A DNA stretch of 6,297 nt from Clostridiales bacterium (GTDB lineage Bacteria > Bacillota > Clostridia > Oscillospirales > QAMX01). The stretch covers positions 1-6,297 of the forward strand of contig JAAZBA010000257.1 of NCBI GenBank assembly GCA_012514045.1, read 5' to 3'. The position numbers and the translations under genes were made by a program. The number at the start of each line of letters is the position of its first letter. Within the stretch, counting starts at the first letter, position 1. The notes beneath the pieces are model-generated. The model saw only the letters and a list, made by a program, of their open reading frames with translations. It did no database searches and was not told where the DNA came from. Shown piece after piece: positions 1 through 6,236 of this stretch.

Positions 1-204
1 ATAGAAATCGGAGGGAAAATGTGCGGTCCCACCTCTACAGCCATCGGAGCCATGATAATGCAGGCTATAGTCTGTGGAGCCGTGGAGCTTCTGACGCAGA
101 GGGGAGCGGAACCCGAGGTGTTTCTTTCCGGAAACATAGATGCGGGAGACGTGGTAAACGAGAAATACATAAAGAAGTACAGCGGTCATATCCGCATATT
201 GTAA
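1..204 (+). CDS. C-terminal end of a SIS-domain (sugar isomerase-like, UPF0309-like) protein, partial
   Basis: The frame is open from base 1 to a TAA at 202-204, so the real start lies left of the window; the ATG at 19 is probably internal. The 67 visible residues hold a G-P-T-S-T-A-I-G turn followed by a hydrophobic helix, then E-V-F-L-S-G-N-I-D-A-G-D and a final K-Y-S-G-H-I pattern. This resembles from memory the C-terminus of SIS-domain proteins of the UPF0309 type (about 245 aa), where a G-P-T-S-T helix is followed by P-V-F-x-S-x-N-x-D-G-x-D and an R-I ending. SIS domains bind phosphosugars in the cytoplasm as isomerases or regulators. The stop codon overlaps the ribosome binding site of the aminotransferase gene starting at 218, so the two are very likely co-transcribed. 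The family call rests on pattern recall of a short tail, so the exact family is uncertain. Confidence 0.6.
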   Translation: MEIGGKMCGPTSTAIGAMIMQAIVCGAVELLTQRGAEPEVFLSGNIDAGDVVNEKYIKKYSGHIRIL

Positions 205-210
205 GGAGGT
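203..210 (+). promoter_or_regulatory. Ribosome binding site deciding the TTG start at 218
   Basis: AAGGAGGT is a near-perfect Shine-Dalgarno sequence, 7 nt before TTG 218-220. It overlaps the TAA of the upstream gene (202-204), which suggests translational coupling. The nearby ATG at 211 and GTG at 213 are in other frames and too close to the site, so the TTG is the best start for the aminotransferase. Confidence 0.8.
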
Positions 211-217
211 ATGTGCT

Positions 218-1372
218 TTGGCAGTACCAAATATTGACCACAGATGGCCGGAATACAGAGACAGCTTAATTGATTCGATCATGGATGCGGCGGAAAACCT
301 TGAAGGACGCAAATACCGGGATGAATTCGAGCGCCGGTTCGCGCAGCTCAACAGCGCAAAGCATGCCATAGCTTGCGCCAACGGCACTGTGGCGATTGAG
401 CTTATCCTGAGAGGTCTGGAAATCGGACGCGGTGACGAGGTCATCCTTCCTCCGTACACTTTCATAGCGTCTATCTCTGCCATAGTCTTTGCGGGAGCCA
501 CCCCTGTATTCGCCGACATCCACCCGGAAACATATTGCATAACAGCAAAAAGCGTAGAAAGTGTTATAACCTCAAAGACAAAGGCGATCCTTGCGGTTCA
601 GCTGGGAGGCCGTCCCTGCGACATGGAAGAGCTTTCGAAGGTCGCGGAAAAGCACGGCATTTATCTCATAAGCGACGCAGCCCAGGCAGTTGCCGGGGTA
701 TATAGGGGTAAGGGCATAGGCTCCTACGGTATCGCCGCCTCGTTCAGCTTCCAGAACTCCAAAAATCTGACAAGCGGAGAGGGCGGAGCTATTACCACAA
801 ACTGCGATAAGCTGAACGAAAAGATCCGCGGAATGCTGTCTTTCAAGGAGGGACACATCGGTATCGACGACAATTTGTCCGAAATCCAGGCGGCGGTGCT
901 GCTTGGAGGTCTTGACTTGATCCCGGAACAATTGAAGAAGCGCACGAAGAACGCCAAGTACCTTGCGAAGCTGCTTGAGCCTATCCCTTATGTGTCCGCT
1001 ATGCCCTTGGTAGAGGAAAACGACACCCACGCGAGACATTTGTTCTTTATAAGAATCCACGAGGATAAGCTTGGGGGCATTACTAGGGACGAATTTACCG
1101 CCGCCATGTTAAAAAAAGGTGTGCCTCTGGTGACAGGCTATTTTCCCCTTTACGATTTCCCCTGCCTTACGAACAATTATGTCACCAAAAGCCTCGGAAA
1201 CACAATAAACTGCAAACCGGAGACACCGGTGTGCGAGTATATTTCAAGACATGAAGCCTCGTGGCTCTCCCCGACAGCGATGCTGTGCGAAAAAGATGCA
1301 ATGGAGTATATTGCCAAAGCCGCCTGTGAGGTATACGAGGAACTGAGCAAAAGCAAAGGAGGCGCAGAATAA
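218..1372 (+). CDS. DegT/DnrJ/EryC1/StrS-family PLP aminotransferase
   Basis: A complete 384-aa protein, normal length for this fold type I family, which moves an amino group (usually from glutamate or glutamine) onto keto-sugars or keto-cyclitols in the cytoplasm. Visible family marks are A-N-G-T at 54-57 (phosphate-binding turn), P-P-Y-T-F at 78-82, G-A-T-P-V-F-A-D at 93-100, D153 in S-D-A-A-Q-A (contact to the pyridine nitrogen), S-F-S-F at 175-178 and the Schiff-base lysine K182 in S-K-N-L-T-S-G-E-G-G. The later loop reads D-D-N-L-S-E-I-Q-A-A (217-226); the common family form has arginine where N219 stands, but ArnB-like enzymes have N-L-T-D there, so asparagine is tolerated. The start is TTG with a strong ribosome binding site. 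It ends in a TAATG overlap with the next gene, a shortened relative of itself. The family is clear, but the sugar substrate cannot be read from the sequence. Confidence 0.93.
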   Translation: MAVPNIDHRWPEYRDSLIDSIMDAAENLEGRKYRDEFERRFAQLNSAKHAIACANGTVAIELILRGLEIGRGDEVILPPYTFIASISAIVFAGATPVFADIHPETYCITAKSVESVITSKTKAILAVQLGGRPCDMEELSKVAEKHGIYLISDAAQAVAGVYRGKGIGSYGIAASFSFQNSKNLTSGEGGAITTNCDKLNEKIRGMLSFKEGHIGIDDNLSEIQAAVLLGGLDLIPEQLKKRTKNAKYLAKLLEPIPYVSAMPLVEENDTHARHLFFIRIHEDKLGGITRDEFTAAMLKKGVPLVTGYFPLYDFPCLTNNYVTKSLGNTINCKPETPVCEYISRHEASWLSPTAMLCEKDAMEYIAKAACEVYEELSKSKGGAE

Positions 1373-2193
1373 TGAACTGCATCAGAACAAAGCTTGAAAA
1401 CGTCCTCCGCGACAGATGGGGCACAATCGGTCCTCTGTCCGTATCCACAGGAGAGGCGATAGCGAAAAAGCTGAAAGCAAACCCCGCCCTGCTTCTCCAC
1501 AGCGCGGGAGCCGCTCTTGAATCCACGCTACGCTCTCTTGAGCTGAGCTTCGGTGATGAGGTGATATGCGCCGCTGTAAGCTATCCCGCAGACTCCATGA
1601 CCTGTGCCGCCGTAGGCTGTGTGCCGGTGTTCTGCGACGTGGATAAGGATCGGAAAATCTCGGTTTCTTCGGCGGAAAGCTGCGTTACCGACAAAACAAA
1701 GGCTATCATATCCGACTCAGCCGACGAAAAGTCCGTGGAGACGCTTAGAGCGTTTGCCGATAAACACAACATAAAGCTAGTCCTGAACCTGAAAAGCATA
1801 TATGAATACACTCCAGCCTGCGTCGATTGTTACGCCTGCGTAATCGCTTTCCCCTCCTCAGGAGTGGCTGTGGCAAACGAATTTGAAGCCTACGAAGGGA
1901 TATTTGCCTACCACAACTGCGGAAGACCGATTATCAACGAGGCGACGCTTGTGTTTGATAAGATTCTCGGAGGAGATATGCGGATATCCGAATGGCAGGC
2001 GGCGATAATAGCGGATATAGTCGAAAACGACAAGGAATACTGCTGCGGCATTGAACAGAAATTCATGGCGGACAGCGAAGCGTTTAGCAGCGACTACTTC
2101 GAAAAGCAGACAGGACGAAAACTGAATTATGAAAAATCAGATTTCCCCGGCGCATGTGCTGTATTATGGGGAGACATACCGGCGTTTTGCTGA
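1372..2193 (+). CDS. Short, probably PLP-less DegT-family aminotransferase paralogue (pseudoenzyme)
   Basis: A 273-aa protein starting at ATG 1372, which shares its first base with the stop of the upstream aminotransferase; AAAGGAGG at 1355-1362 is its ribosome binding site. The large-domain pattern of the DegT family is plain: G-D-E-V-I at 61-65, G-C-V-P-V-F-C-D-V at 82-90, D-K-T-K-A-I-I at 107-113 and R-I-S-E-W-Q-A-A at 204-211. Aligned by eye with its neighbour, the cofactor residues are gone: the A-N-G-T turn is S-A-G-A (44-47), the aspartate/glutamine pair is N139/S142, and the lysine segment reads A-F-P-S-S-G-V-A (159-166) with glycine at the lysine position. The C-terminal domain of about 110 residues is also missing. 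The frame is intact, in operon position and without stops, so it looks maintained rather than decaying. I infer a non-catalytic partner or regulator of the upstream enzyme; recent loss of function is the alternative. Confidence 0.8.
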   Translation: MNCIRTKLENVLRDRWGTIGPLSVSTGEAIAKKLKANPALLLHSAGAALESTLRSLELSFGDEVICAAVSYPADSMTCAAVGCVPVFCDVDKDRKISVSSAESCVTDKTKAIISDSADEKSVETLRAFADKHNIKLVLNLKSIYEYTPACVDCYACVIAFPSSGVAVANEFEAYEGIFAYHNCGRPIINEATLVFDKILGGDMRISEWQAAIIADIVENDKEYCCGIEQKFMADSEAFSSDYFEKQTGRKLNYEKSDFPGACAVLWGDIPAFC

Positions 2194-2211
2194 TTTCGGA
2201 GGTATAAAGGA

Positions 2212-3510
2212 ATGAAATTCGGGTTTACACAGGAGATAATCACGCCAATACCCTCGGAGGTCTATCTTGACGGTTATGGCTTCCGGCTTACCCATGCGAA
2301 GGGCGTGCACGATGATATATACTGCAAGGTCTGCGTCATGTCGGACGGAGAACATATGAACGCTATCGTAGTTTTCGACATCTGCGGCTTCGGAGACAGG
2401 GTCTACAACACCGTCATAAGCCATATCCATTCCGTAACGGGAATCCCCGAGGAGAACATCTCCCTCTGCGCCACCCATACCCACGCATCAATGGCGGCAG
2501 GTATCCTCGCGGGAGTGCCGGTAAACGATATTTTATGGAATTTTGTGGGAGAAAAGGCGGCATATACAGTAAAGAGAGCCATGGACTCCATGGAAGAGTG
2601 TAAAATCCTTGTATCCCAGGGGAAAAAGCTTGAAAGCATGTATAATCGCCGTTCCCTTGACGACAGCTGCGACCGCCGTGTGTTTGTTCTCAGCTTTATT
2701 AATATAGAGGGCAGTCTCAAGGGCGCCATTGTAAGCGCTTCCTGCCACGCTGTAGTGAGAACAGATATGCAGATTTCCGCCGACTTCCCGGGTATGCTTA
2801 CCCGTGAGGCGGAGAAGAAATACCCCGGAGTGCCCTTTATATACCTCCAAAGCCGTGGCGGAGACGCAAATCCCAAGTTTATGGGCGAGCTTGACATAGA
2901 TACGCTGTGCGAAAAGCTGGGAGGAGAGCTTGCGGAAAGCGCTCTTGAAGCAGTATGCGGCGGAGCTGAAGTCAAGGCAGAGACTCTCAAGAGCGCGTGC
3001 TCCCGTATAGAGATACCTGTGGAGGACTATCCGGACGAGGAGACCTTAAAAGCAAAGCTAAAAGCCTCCTGCGACATATGCCATTCCACCGATAACAAAG
3101 TCCAGAAAAGAGTCGCCGGAGCGGAGATTCTCTGGTACAACGAAGTTATAGGTCATGTCCGTCAGGGCAACATAAACCGTCCGGTGGAGATAAAGCTGCA
3201 GGTAATCAGGCTCGGAGATGATATTGTGTTCGCTTTTCTGCCCTTTGAGGTGCTGTATTGCACAGCAAACGACCTGGAGAAAGAGTTTGTAAAGCGGGGA
3301 TACAAAAACGAGAATATATTCATTATCGGTTACTCCAACAGCGTAAAAGGCTATCTGGCTCCCAAAGCGTATCTTCCCAAGTATATGCCCGATACCCGCT
3401 GGAGCTATGAAGTTATCGACGCCCCGATCTGGTACAATATCCCTCTTTACTGCGAGGACACTGAAAAAACGGTTACCGACGAAATAATAAATCTTTATGA
3501 TATAAACTAA
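2212..3510 (+). CDS. Neutral/alkaline ceramidase-like superfamily protein, substrate unknown
   Basis: A 432-aa protein with GGAGGT at 2198-2203, 8 nt before ATG. It begins directly with the domain (G-F-T-Q-E-I-I-T-P) and shows no signal peptide or membrane helix, so it should be cytoplasmic, unlike secreted ceramidases. Family marks are A-T-H-T-H-A-S at 87-93 (first zinc histidine region), S-C-H-A-V-V at 177-182 (second histidine, H179), G-G-D-A-N-P at 216-221, P-F-E at 344-346, and G-Y-S-N-S-V-K-G-Y-L at 373-382 followed by W-S-Y-E at 397-400. E346 and Y399 are plausible further zinc ligands. In true ceramidases a serine nucleophile sits in a G-D/N-x-S-P-N motif; here that position is N220, so ceramide amide hydrolysis by the known mechanism is unlikely. 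Its place beside two sugar-aminotransferase relatives suggests a metal-dependent hydrolase acting on a small polar sugar or cyclitol compound, which is inference. The family call is strong and the function open. Confidence 0.82.
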   Translation: MKFGFTQEIITPIPSEVYLDGYGFRLTHAKGVHDDIYCKVCVMSDGEHMNAIVVFDICGFGDRVYNTVISHIHSVTGIPEENISLCATHTHASMAAGILAGVPVNDILWNFVGEKAAYTVKRAMDSMEECKILVSQGKKLESMYNRRSLDDSCDRRVFVLSFINIEGSLKGAIVSASCHAVVRTDMQISADFPGMLTREAEKKYPGVPFIYLQSRGGDANPKFMGELDIDTLCEKLGGELAESALEAVCGGAEVKAETLKSACSRIEIPVEDYPDEETLKAKLKASCDICHSTDNKVQKRVAGAEILWYNEVIGHVRQGNINRPVEIKLQVIRLGDDIVFAFLPFEVLYCTANDLEKEFVKRGYKNENIFIIGYSNSVKGYLAPKAYLPKYMPDTRWSYEVIDAPIWYNIPLYCEDTEKTVTDEIINLYDIN

Positions 3511-3521
3511 AAGGAGCAAAT

Positions 3522-4736
3522 ATGAAGAAAATTCCCATGACAACGCCTCTCGTCGAGATGGATGGAGACGAAATGACAAGAATCCTCTGGAAGCTTATAA
3601 AGGACGAGCTTATCACCCCCTTCGTGGAGCTTAAAACCGAATACTATGATCTGGGTCTTGAACACCGCAACGAGACGGACGACCGTGTCACGGTGGAAAG
3701 CGCCGAGGCTACAAAGAAATACGGCGTAGCCGTAAAATGCGCAACCATTACGCCAAACGCCGACCGTATGACGGAATACAACCTCAAGGAGATGTGGAAG
3801 AGCCCCAACGGCACCATCAGAGCCATCCTCGACGGAACCGTGTTCCGCAAGCCCATCGTTGTGGACTGCATTCCTCCCTACATTCCCACATGGAAGAAGC
3901 CCATTACCATCGCCCGCCATGCCTATGGTGACGTGTATAAGGCGAGCGAAATGAGGGTGAAAAAGGGTTCAAAAGCTGAACTTATCGTAACGGCTCCCGA
4001 CGGCATTGAAACAAGAAAGCTTATCCATGACTTTAGTGGTGACGGTGTTATTCAGGGTATGCACAACACCGACCGGAGTATAGAGAGCTTCGCCAGAGCC
4101 TGCTTTGAGTTCGCTTTGGACACGGGAGAGGATCTCTGGTTCGCCTCCAAAGACACCATCTCAAAGACCTATGACCACCGTTTCAAGGATATATTCGCCG
4201 AGCTCTATGAAAAGGAGTATAAGTCCCGCTTTGAGGAGAAGGGTATAACGTACTTCTACACCCTCATCGACGACGCAGTTGCCCGTGTGGTGAGAAGCGA
4301 GGGCGGTTTTATCTGGGCGTGCAAAAATTACGACGGCGATGTCATGTCGGATATGCTGGCTACCGCTTTCGGAAGCCTCGCCATGATGACCTCCGTGCTG
4401 GTAAGCCCGGAGGGAGCGTATGAATACGAGGCAGCCCACGGTACCGTACAGCGTCACTATTATAAGCATCTCAGGGGCGAGAGAACAAGCTCCAACTCCG
4501 TGGCGACGATTTTTGCCTGGACAGGCGCTCTACGCAAGCGCGGCGAGCTGGACAACATCCCTGCTCTTGTGACCTTTGCCGACAAGCTGGAGCAAGCCTG
4601 CATCAATACCATAAGACAGGGCAGGATGACCGGCGATCTGGCTTCGCTTTGTACCCTTGAAACAAAGAATATTCTCTCAAGCGAGGAGTTCATATCAGCG
4701 GTCCGGGAAAACCTTGAAATATTGCTCAATGCGTAA
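3522..4736 (+). CDS. icd: NADP-dependent isocitrate dehydrogenase (homodimeric, eukaryote-like type)
   Basis: A complete 404-aa enzyme that oxidises and decarboxylates isocitrate to 2-oxoglutarate, producing NADPH, in the cytoplasm. It aligns almost gap-free with human IDH1 (414 aa) by eye: T77, the S94-P-N96-G-T-I-R100 isocitrate loop, R109, R132-H-A-Y-G-D-x-Y139, K210 (human K212), D250 (D252), D273 and D277 (metal ligands D275, D279), and H-G-T-V-Q-R-H at 306-312 with R311 and H312 as the NADP 2'-phosphate contacts, followed by N325. All catalytic residues appear present. AAGGAG at 3511-3516 lies 5 nt before ATG and directly after the TAA of the upstream gene, 11 nt between genes, so it probably shares that transcript. 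A long hairpin follows at 4762-4799. No aconitase or citrate synthase gene lies next to it here. In this operon it could feed 2-oxoglutarate/glutamate to the aminotransferase, which is inference. Confidence 0.96.
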   Translation: MKKIPMTTPLVEMDGDEMTRILWKLIKDELITPFVELKTEYYDLGLEHRNETDDRVTVESAEATKKYGVAVKCATITPNADRMTEYNLKEMWKSPNGTIRAILDGTVFRKPIVVDCIPPYIPTWKKPITIARHAYGDVYKASEMRVKKGSKAELIVTAPDGIETRKLIHDFSGDGVIQGMHNTDRSIESFARACFEFALDTGEDLWFASKDTISKTYDHRFKDIFAELYEKEYKSRFEEKGITYFYTLIDDAVARVVRSEGGFIWACKNYDGDVMSDMLATAFGSLAMMTSVLVSPEGAYEYEAAHGTVQRHYYKHLRGERTSSNSVATIFAWTGALRKRGELDNIPALVTFADKLEQACINTIRQGRMTGDLASLCTLETKNILSSEEFISAVRENLEILLNA

Positions 4737-4761
4737 TATCAAATAAAAATAACAATACGTA

Positions 4762-4799
4762 ATAAAGCTGCGGAAAACCAAAGTTTTCTGCAGCTTTAT
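4762..4799. terminator. Long hairpin, probable terminator between convergent units
   Basis: Two 17-nt arms (4762-4778 and 4783-4799) pair fully, with one G-T wobble (4772/4789), around a 4-nt loop CAAA. It lies 26 nt after the isocitrate dehydrogenase stop. There is no clean T-run on the plus side beyond the T-rich end of the stem itself; read on the minus strand, the flank is T-rich. It may therefore serve both the isocitrate dehydrogenase operon and the minus-strand region to the right. Confidence 0.75.
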
Positions 4800-5013
4800 G
4801 CTCTATAATACAGTTGCGTTGTTTTCTCAAAGATGTCTCTTTGCCTCCCTGAAAGGTCAAATCCGCCTTGCAGTAGGAAGAAATAATCGATATGGCGCTG
4901 CCGAAATCTGTCCCGGGAATAGGTGAGGCGTTCCCCGAGAGGATTTCACCTTTTCTCGCGCCAAAAGTTGTAGCCCGGCGGCAGGGAAAAAAGCTTTGTG
5001 TCCTGAATATCAT
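4796..5013 (-). other. Possible decayed minus-strand reading frame, unrecognised
   Basis: This region between the terminator and the oxidoreductase fragment has no convincing gene. There are weak coding hints on the minus strand. An ATG at 5013-5011 is preceded by AAAGGAG, 36 nt past the oxidoreductase stop, as for a next operon gene. Another frame, two bases on, is open from about 5029 to 4798 except for one TGA at 4946-4948, and it ends in TAA (4798-4796) exactly at the base of the hairpin. That frame encodes 49 residues after the TGA, rich in aromatic and charged residues (for example R-H-I-D-Y-F-F-L-L-Q-G-G-F-D). The start and the natural-looking end are in different frames, so either a frameshifted remnant of a short gene or chance would explain it. 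I do not recognise the sequence. Confidence 0.2.
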
Positions 5014-5048
5014 ACTGACTCCTTTCCGCGTTTCACAAATTCGGAATA

Positions 5049-5690
5049 TCAGCCGGGAGGATCCCCGAAATCCGGAACATCAAGAAGAACGCCGCCGAGA
5101 CAGGCGGACTCATGAGCGACAAGCCCCGGAACCGTGAACCTGGCGGCGAGCCAAACGTTGACAGTGGGAAGTGTCCCGTCATGAAGAGCGGTGCAGAAAT
5201 CGTCCACAAGCAGCTTATGGGAGCACATGTGACCGCTTGGAAGGGAGAGATATTCCTTGGGAAGCTTTCTGGAGGCAAAAGTCTGTTCCTGTACCGGGGA
5301 TATATCCGAGCTTTGCCAGGCGTGATTTGCCACTCTTTCCTTGAAATCCGGCTCGTTCTTATGCTTTGTCATCTCCCGAGGGTTGACTTCATCGCTGACA
5401 TCAAGGAGAGACACACCTGAGGGCGTTAGCTTCGTCACAATGTGCTGAGCGTTTGAAAACTGATACGATCCCTTTGTACCGTAGAAGGAGGACACATAGG
5501 AGGAGGGGGCCTTGTAGCCGATCCTGCGGCACTCGTTTACTCTGATAATGCCTCCTCCCGCCAGCTGCATCAGGGAGAATTCGTTTGAAAACTCGTTGTC
5601 CCAGGGGTTTTCACCATTTCTGAAAGGCGTGTTTTCCTCCGTATCACGTCTGCCCACACCGCTGACCTTTATATTTGGAGCAGTCTCAAG
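5049..5690 (-). pseudogene. Gfo/Idh/MocA-family oxidoreductase, C-terminal half only
   Basis: On the minus strand an open frame ends at TGA 5051-5049 and carries the C-terminal substrate domain of a Gfo/Idh/MocA sugar or cyclitol dehydrogenase. Its ending is typical: H-K-L-L-V-D-D-F, then G-T-L-P-T-V-N-V-W, A-A-R-F-T-V-P-G-L-V-A-H-E-S-A and L-D-V-P-D-F-G-D-P-P. Further upstream are N-E-F-S-N-E-F and R-V-N-E-C-R-R-I-G-Y, also typical of this subgroup. Members are about 370-380 aa; here only about 214 residues remain and the N-terminal NAD(P)-binding Rossmann domain is absent. A GTG at 5657 could start a 202-aa product, but no good ribosome binding site precedes it and the frame stays open past it to the serine recombinase end near 5696. 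I read it as the 3' part of a gene cut by an inserted element; an enzyme without its Rossmann domain should be inactive. Its G+C (about 55% in a sampled line) matches the operon on the left. Confidence 0.82.
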
Positions 5691-5695
5691 TGGAA

Positions 5696-6199
5696 CTAAC
5701 CAATTTTTCCAAAAAACTTGTAATGAATCTCTACATTCTGCACTTTCTCACCGTTTATTTCTTCCGGCTCATGAATGTAGATCACATCTATAATCTGATT
5801 GAGATTGTATCGGGTCAACTCTTGGATTTCTGCAAATCGACTTAAGTTGCTCACAAACTTGATTAAGTCTTTCTCTTCCTCGCTATATTGTTCGTATTCA
5901 CTCTCGGATTTTTCAATACGCTTAATCAAATCATTTTGTTCTGAAGATAGCTTTTTGCTCATCATATTGAAGTTTCTTTCTGTGATATTGCCCTCAAGTC
6001 TATCTTCATACAATTGGGTAAAAGCAAGGTCAAGTTTTTGAAGTTGCTCCTTATCTCTCTCAATCTTCTCTTTTAATTCGTTCTTTTTGTCTCCGGATTC
6101 ATCATCGACTTTTTTAAGAATATCCTCGATAAATTCTTTTCGGCTGTTAGCAGCAAGCTGTGCATGACGCGTTGTATGACTAATGTTCTTGTCTAACAT
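5696..6199 (-). pseudogene. Large serine recombinase, C-terminal fragment (DUF4368-type end)
   Basis: About 167 residues on the minus strand, ending at TAG 5698-5696. They match the tail of clostridial large serine site-specific recombinases (TndX/Tn4451-like): a long charged coiled-coil helix, the segment L-Y-E-D-R-L-E-G-N-I-T-E-R-N-F, and a closing domain with L-T-R-Y-N-L-N-Q-I-I-D, I-Y-I-H-E-P-E-E-I-N-G and V-E-I-H-Y-K-F-F-G-K-I. Full proteins are about 500-560 aa, with an N-terminal resolvase domain carrying the catalytic serine, a recombinase domain and a zinc ribbon, none of which is present. The frame stays open to the right of the ATG at 6199-6197, but the residues there no longer look like a recombinase, so homology stops near 6184-6199, where an IS end appears. 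A sampled line is only about one-third G+C, far below the neighbouring genes, which fits horizontal acquisition. As it stands it cannot recombine DNA. Confidence 0.82.
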
Positions 6200-6217
6200 C
6201 CGAACATATGATATACT
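6189..6217 (+). promoter_or_regulatory. Candidate sigma-A promoter for the IS transposase
   Basis: TTGTCT (6189-6194, 4 of 6 to TTGACA) and TATACT (6212-6217, 5 of 6 to TATAAT) are separated by exactly 17 bp. Transcription would start near 6224, giving a very short leader that begins at or in the GGAGGAG ribosome binding site (6224-6230). The -35 hexamer lies at the presumed IS/recombinase junction, so it could be IS-borne or partly formed by the insertion. Confidence 0.5.
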
Positions 6218-6236
6218 GATGTTGGAGGAGATAAAA

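Noticed and set aside
211..213. ATG as alternative start for the aminotransferase
   Set aside because: Wrong frame, and directly against the ribosome binding site; TTG at 218 is in frame at 7-nt spacing.
572..1060. 162-codon open frame on the minus strand
   Set aside because: It lies opposite the aminotransferase, whose catalytic motifs are all in the plus frame, and shows no recognisable family.
1852..1865. CTCCTCAGGAG palindrome
   Set aside because: Short and internal to the aminotransferase paralogue; no sign of a regulatory role.
2581..2595. Perfect 7+7 inverted repeat (CCATGGA / TCCATGG)
   Set aside because: It is inside a coding region with a one-base centre and encodes ordinary residues; probably chance.
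2403..2990. 195-codon open frame on the minus strand
   Set aside because: It lies wholly inside the ceramidase-like gene, whose plus-strand frame has clear family motifs; composition is that of a shadow frame and no ribosome binding site fits.
4804..4809. Perfect TATAAT as a plus-strand promoter
   Set aside because: No acceptable -35 lies 16-18 nt upstream, where the terminator stem sits, and no plus-strand gene follows.
5112..5420. Plus-strand open frame opposite the oxidoreductase fragment
   Set aside because: The minus strand carries unmistakable Gfo/Idh/MocA C-terminal motifs over the same bases.
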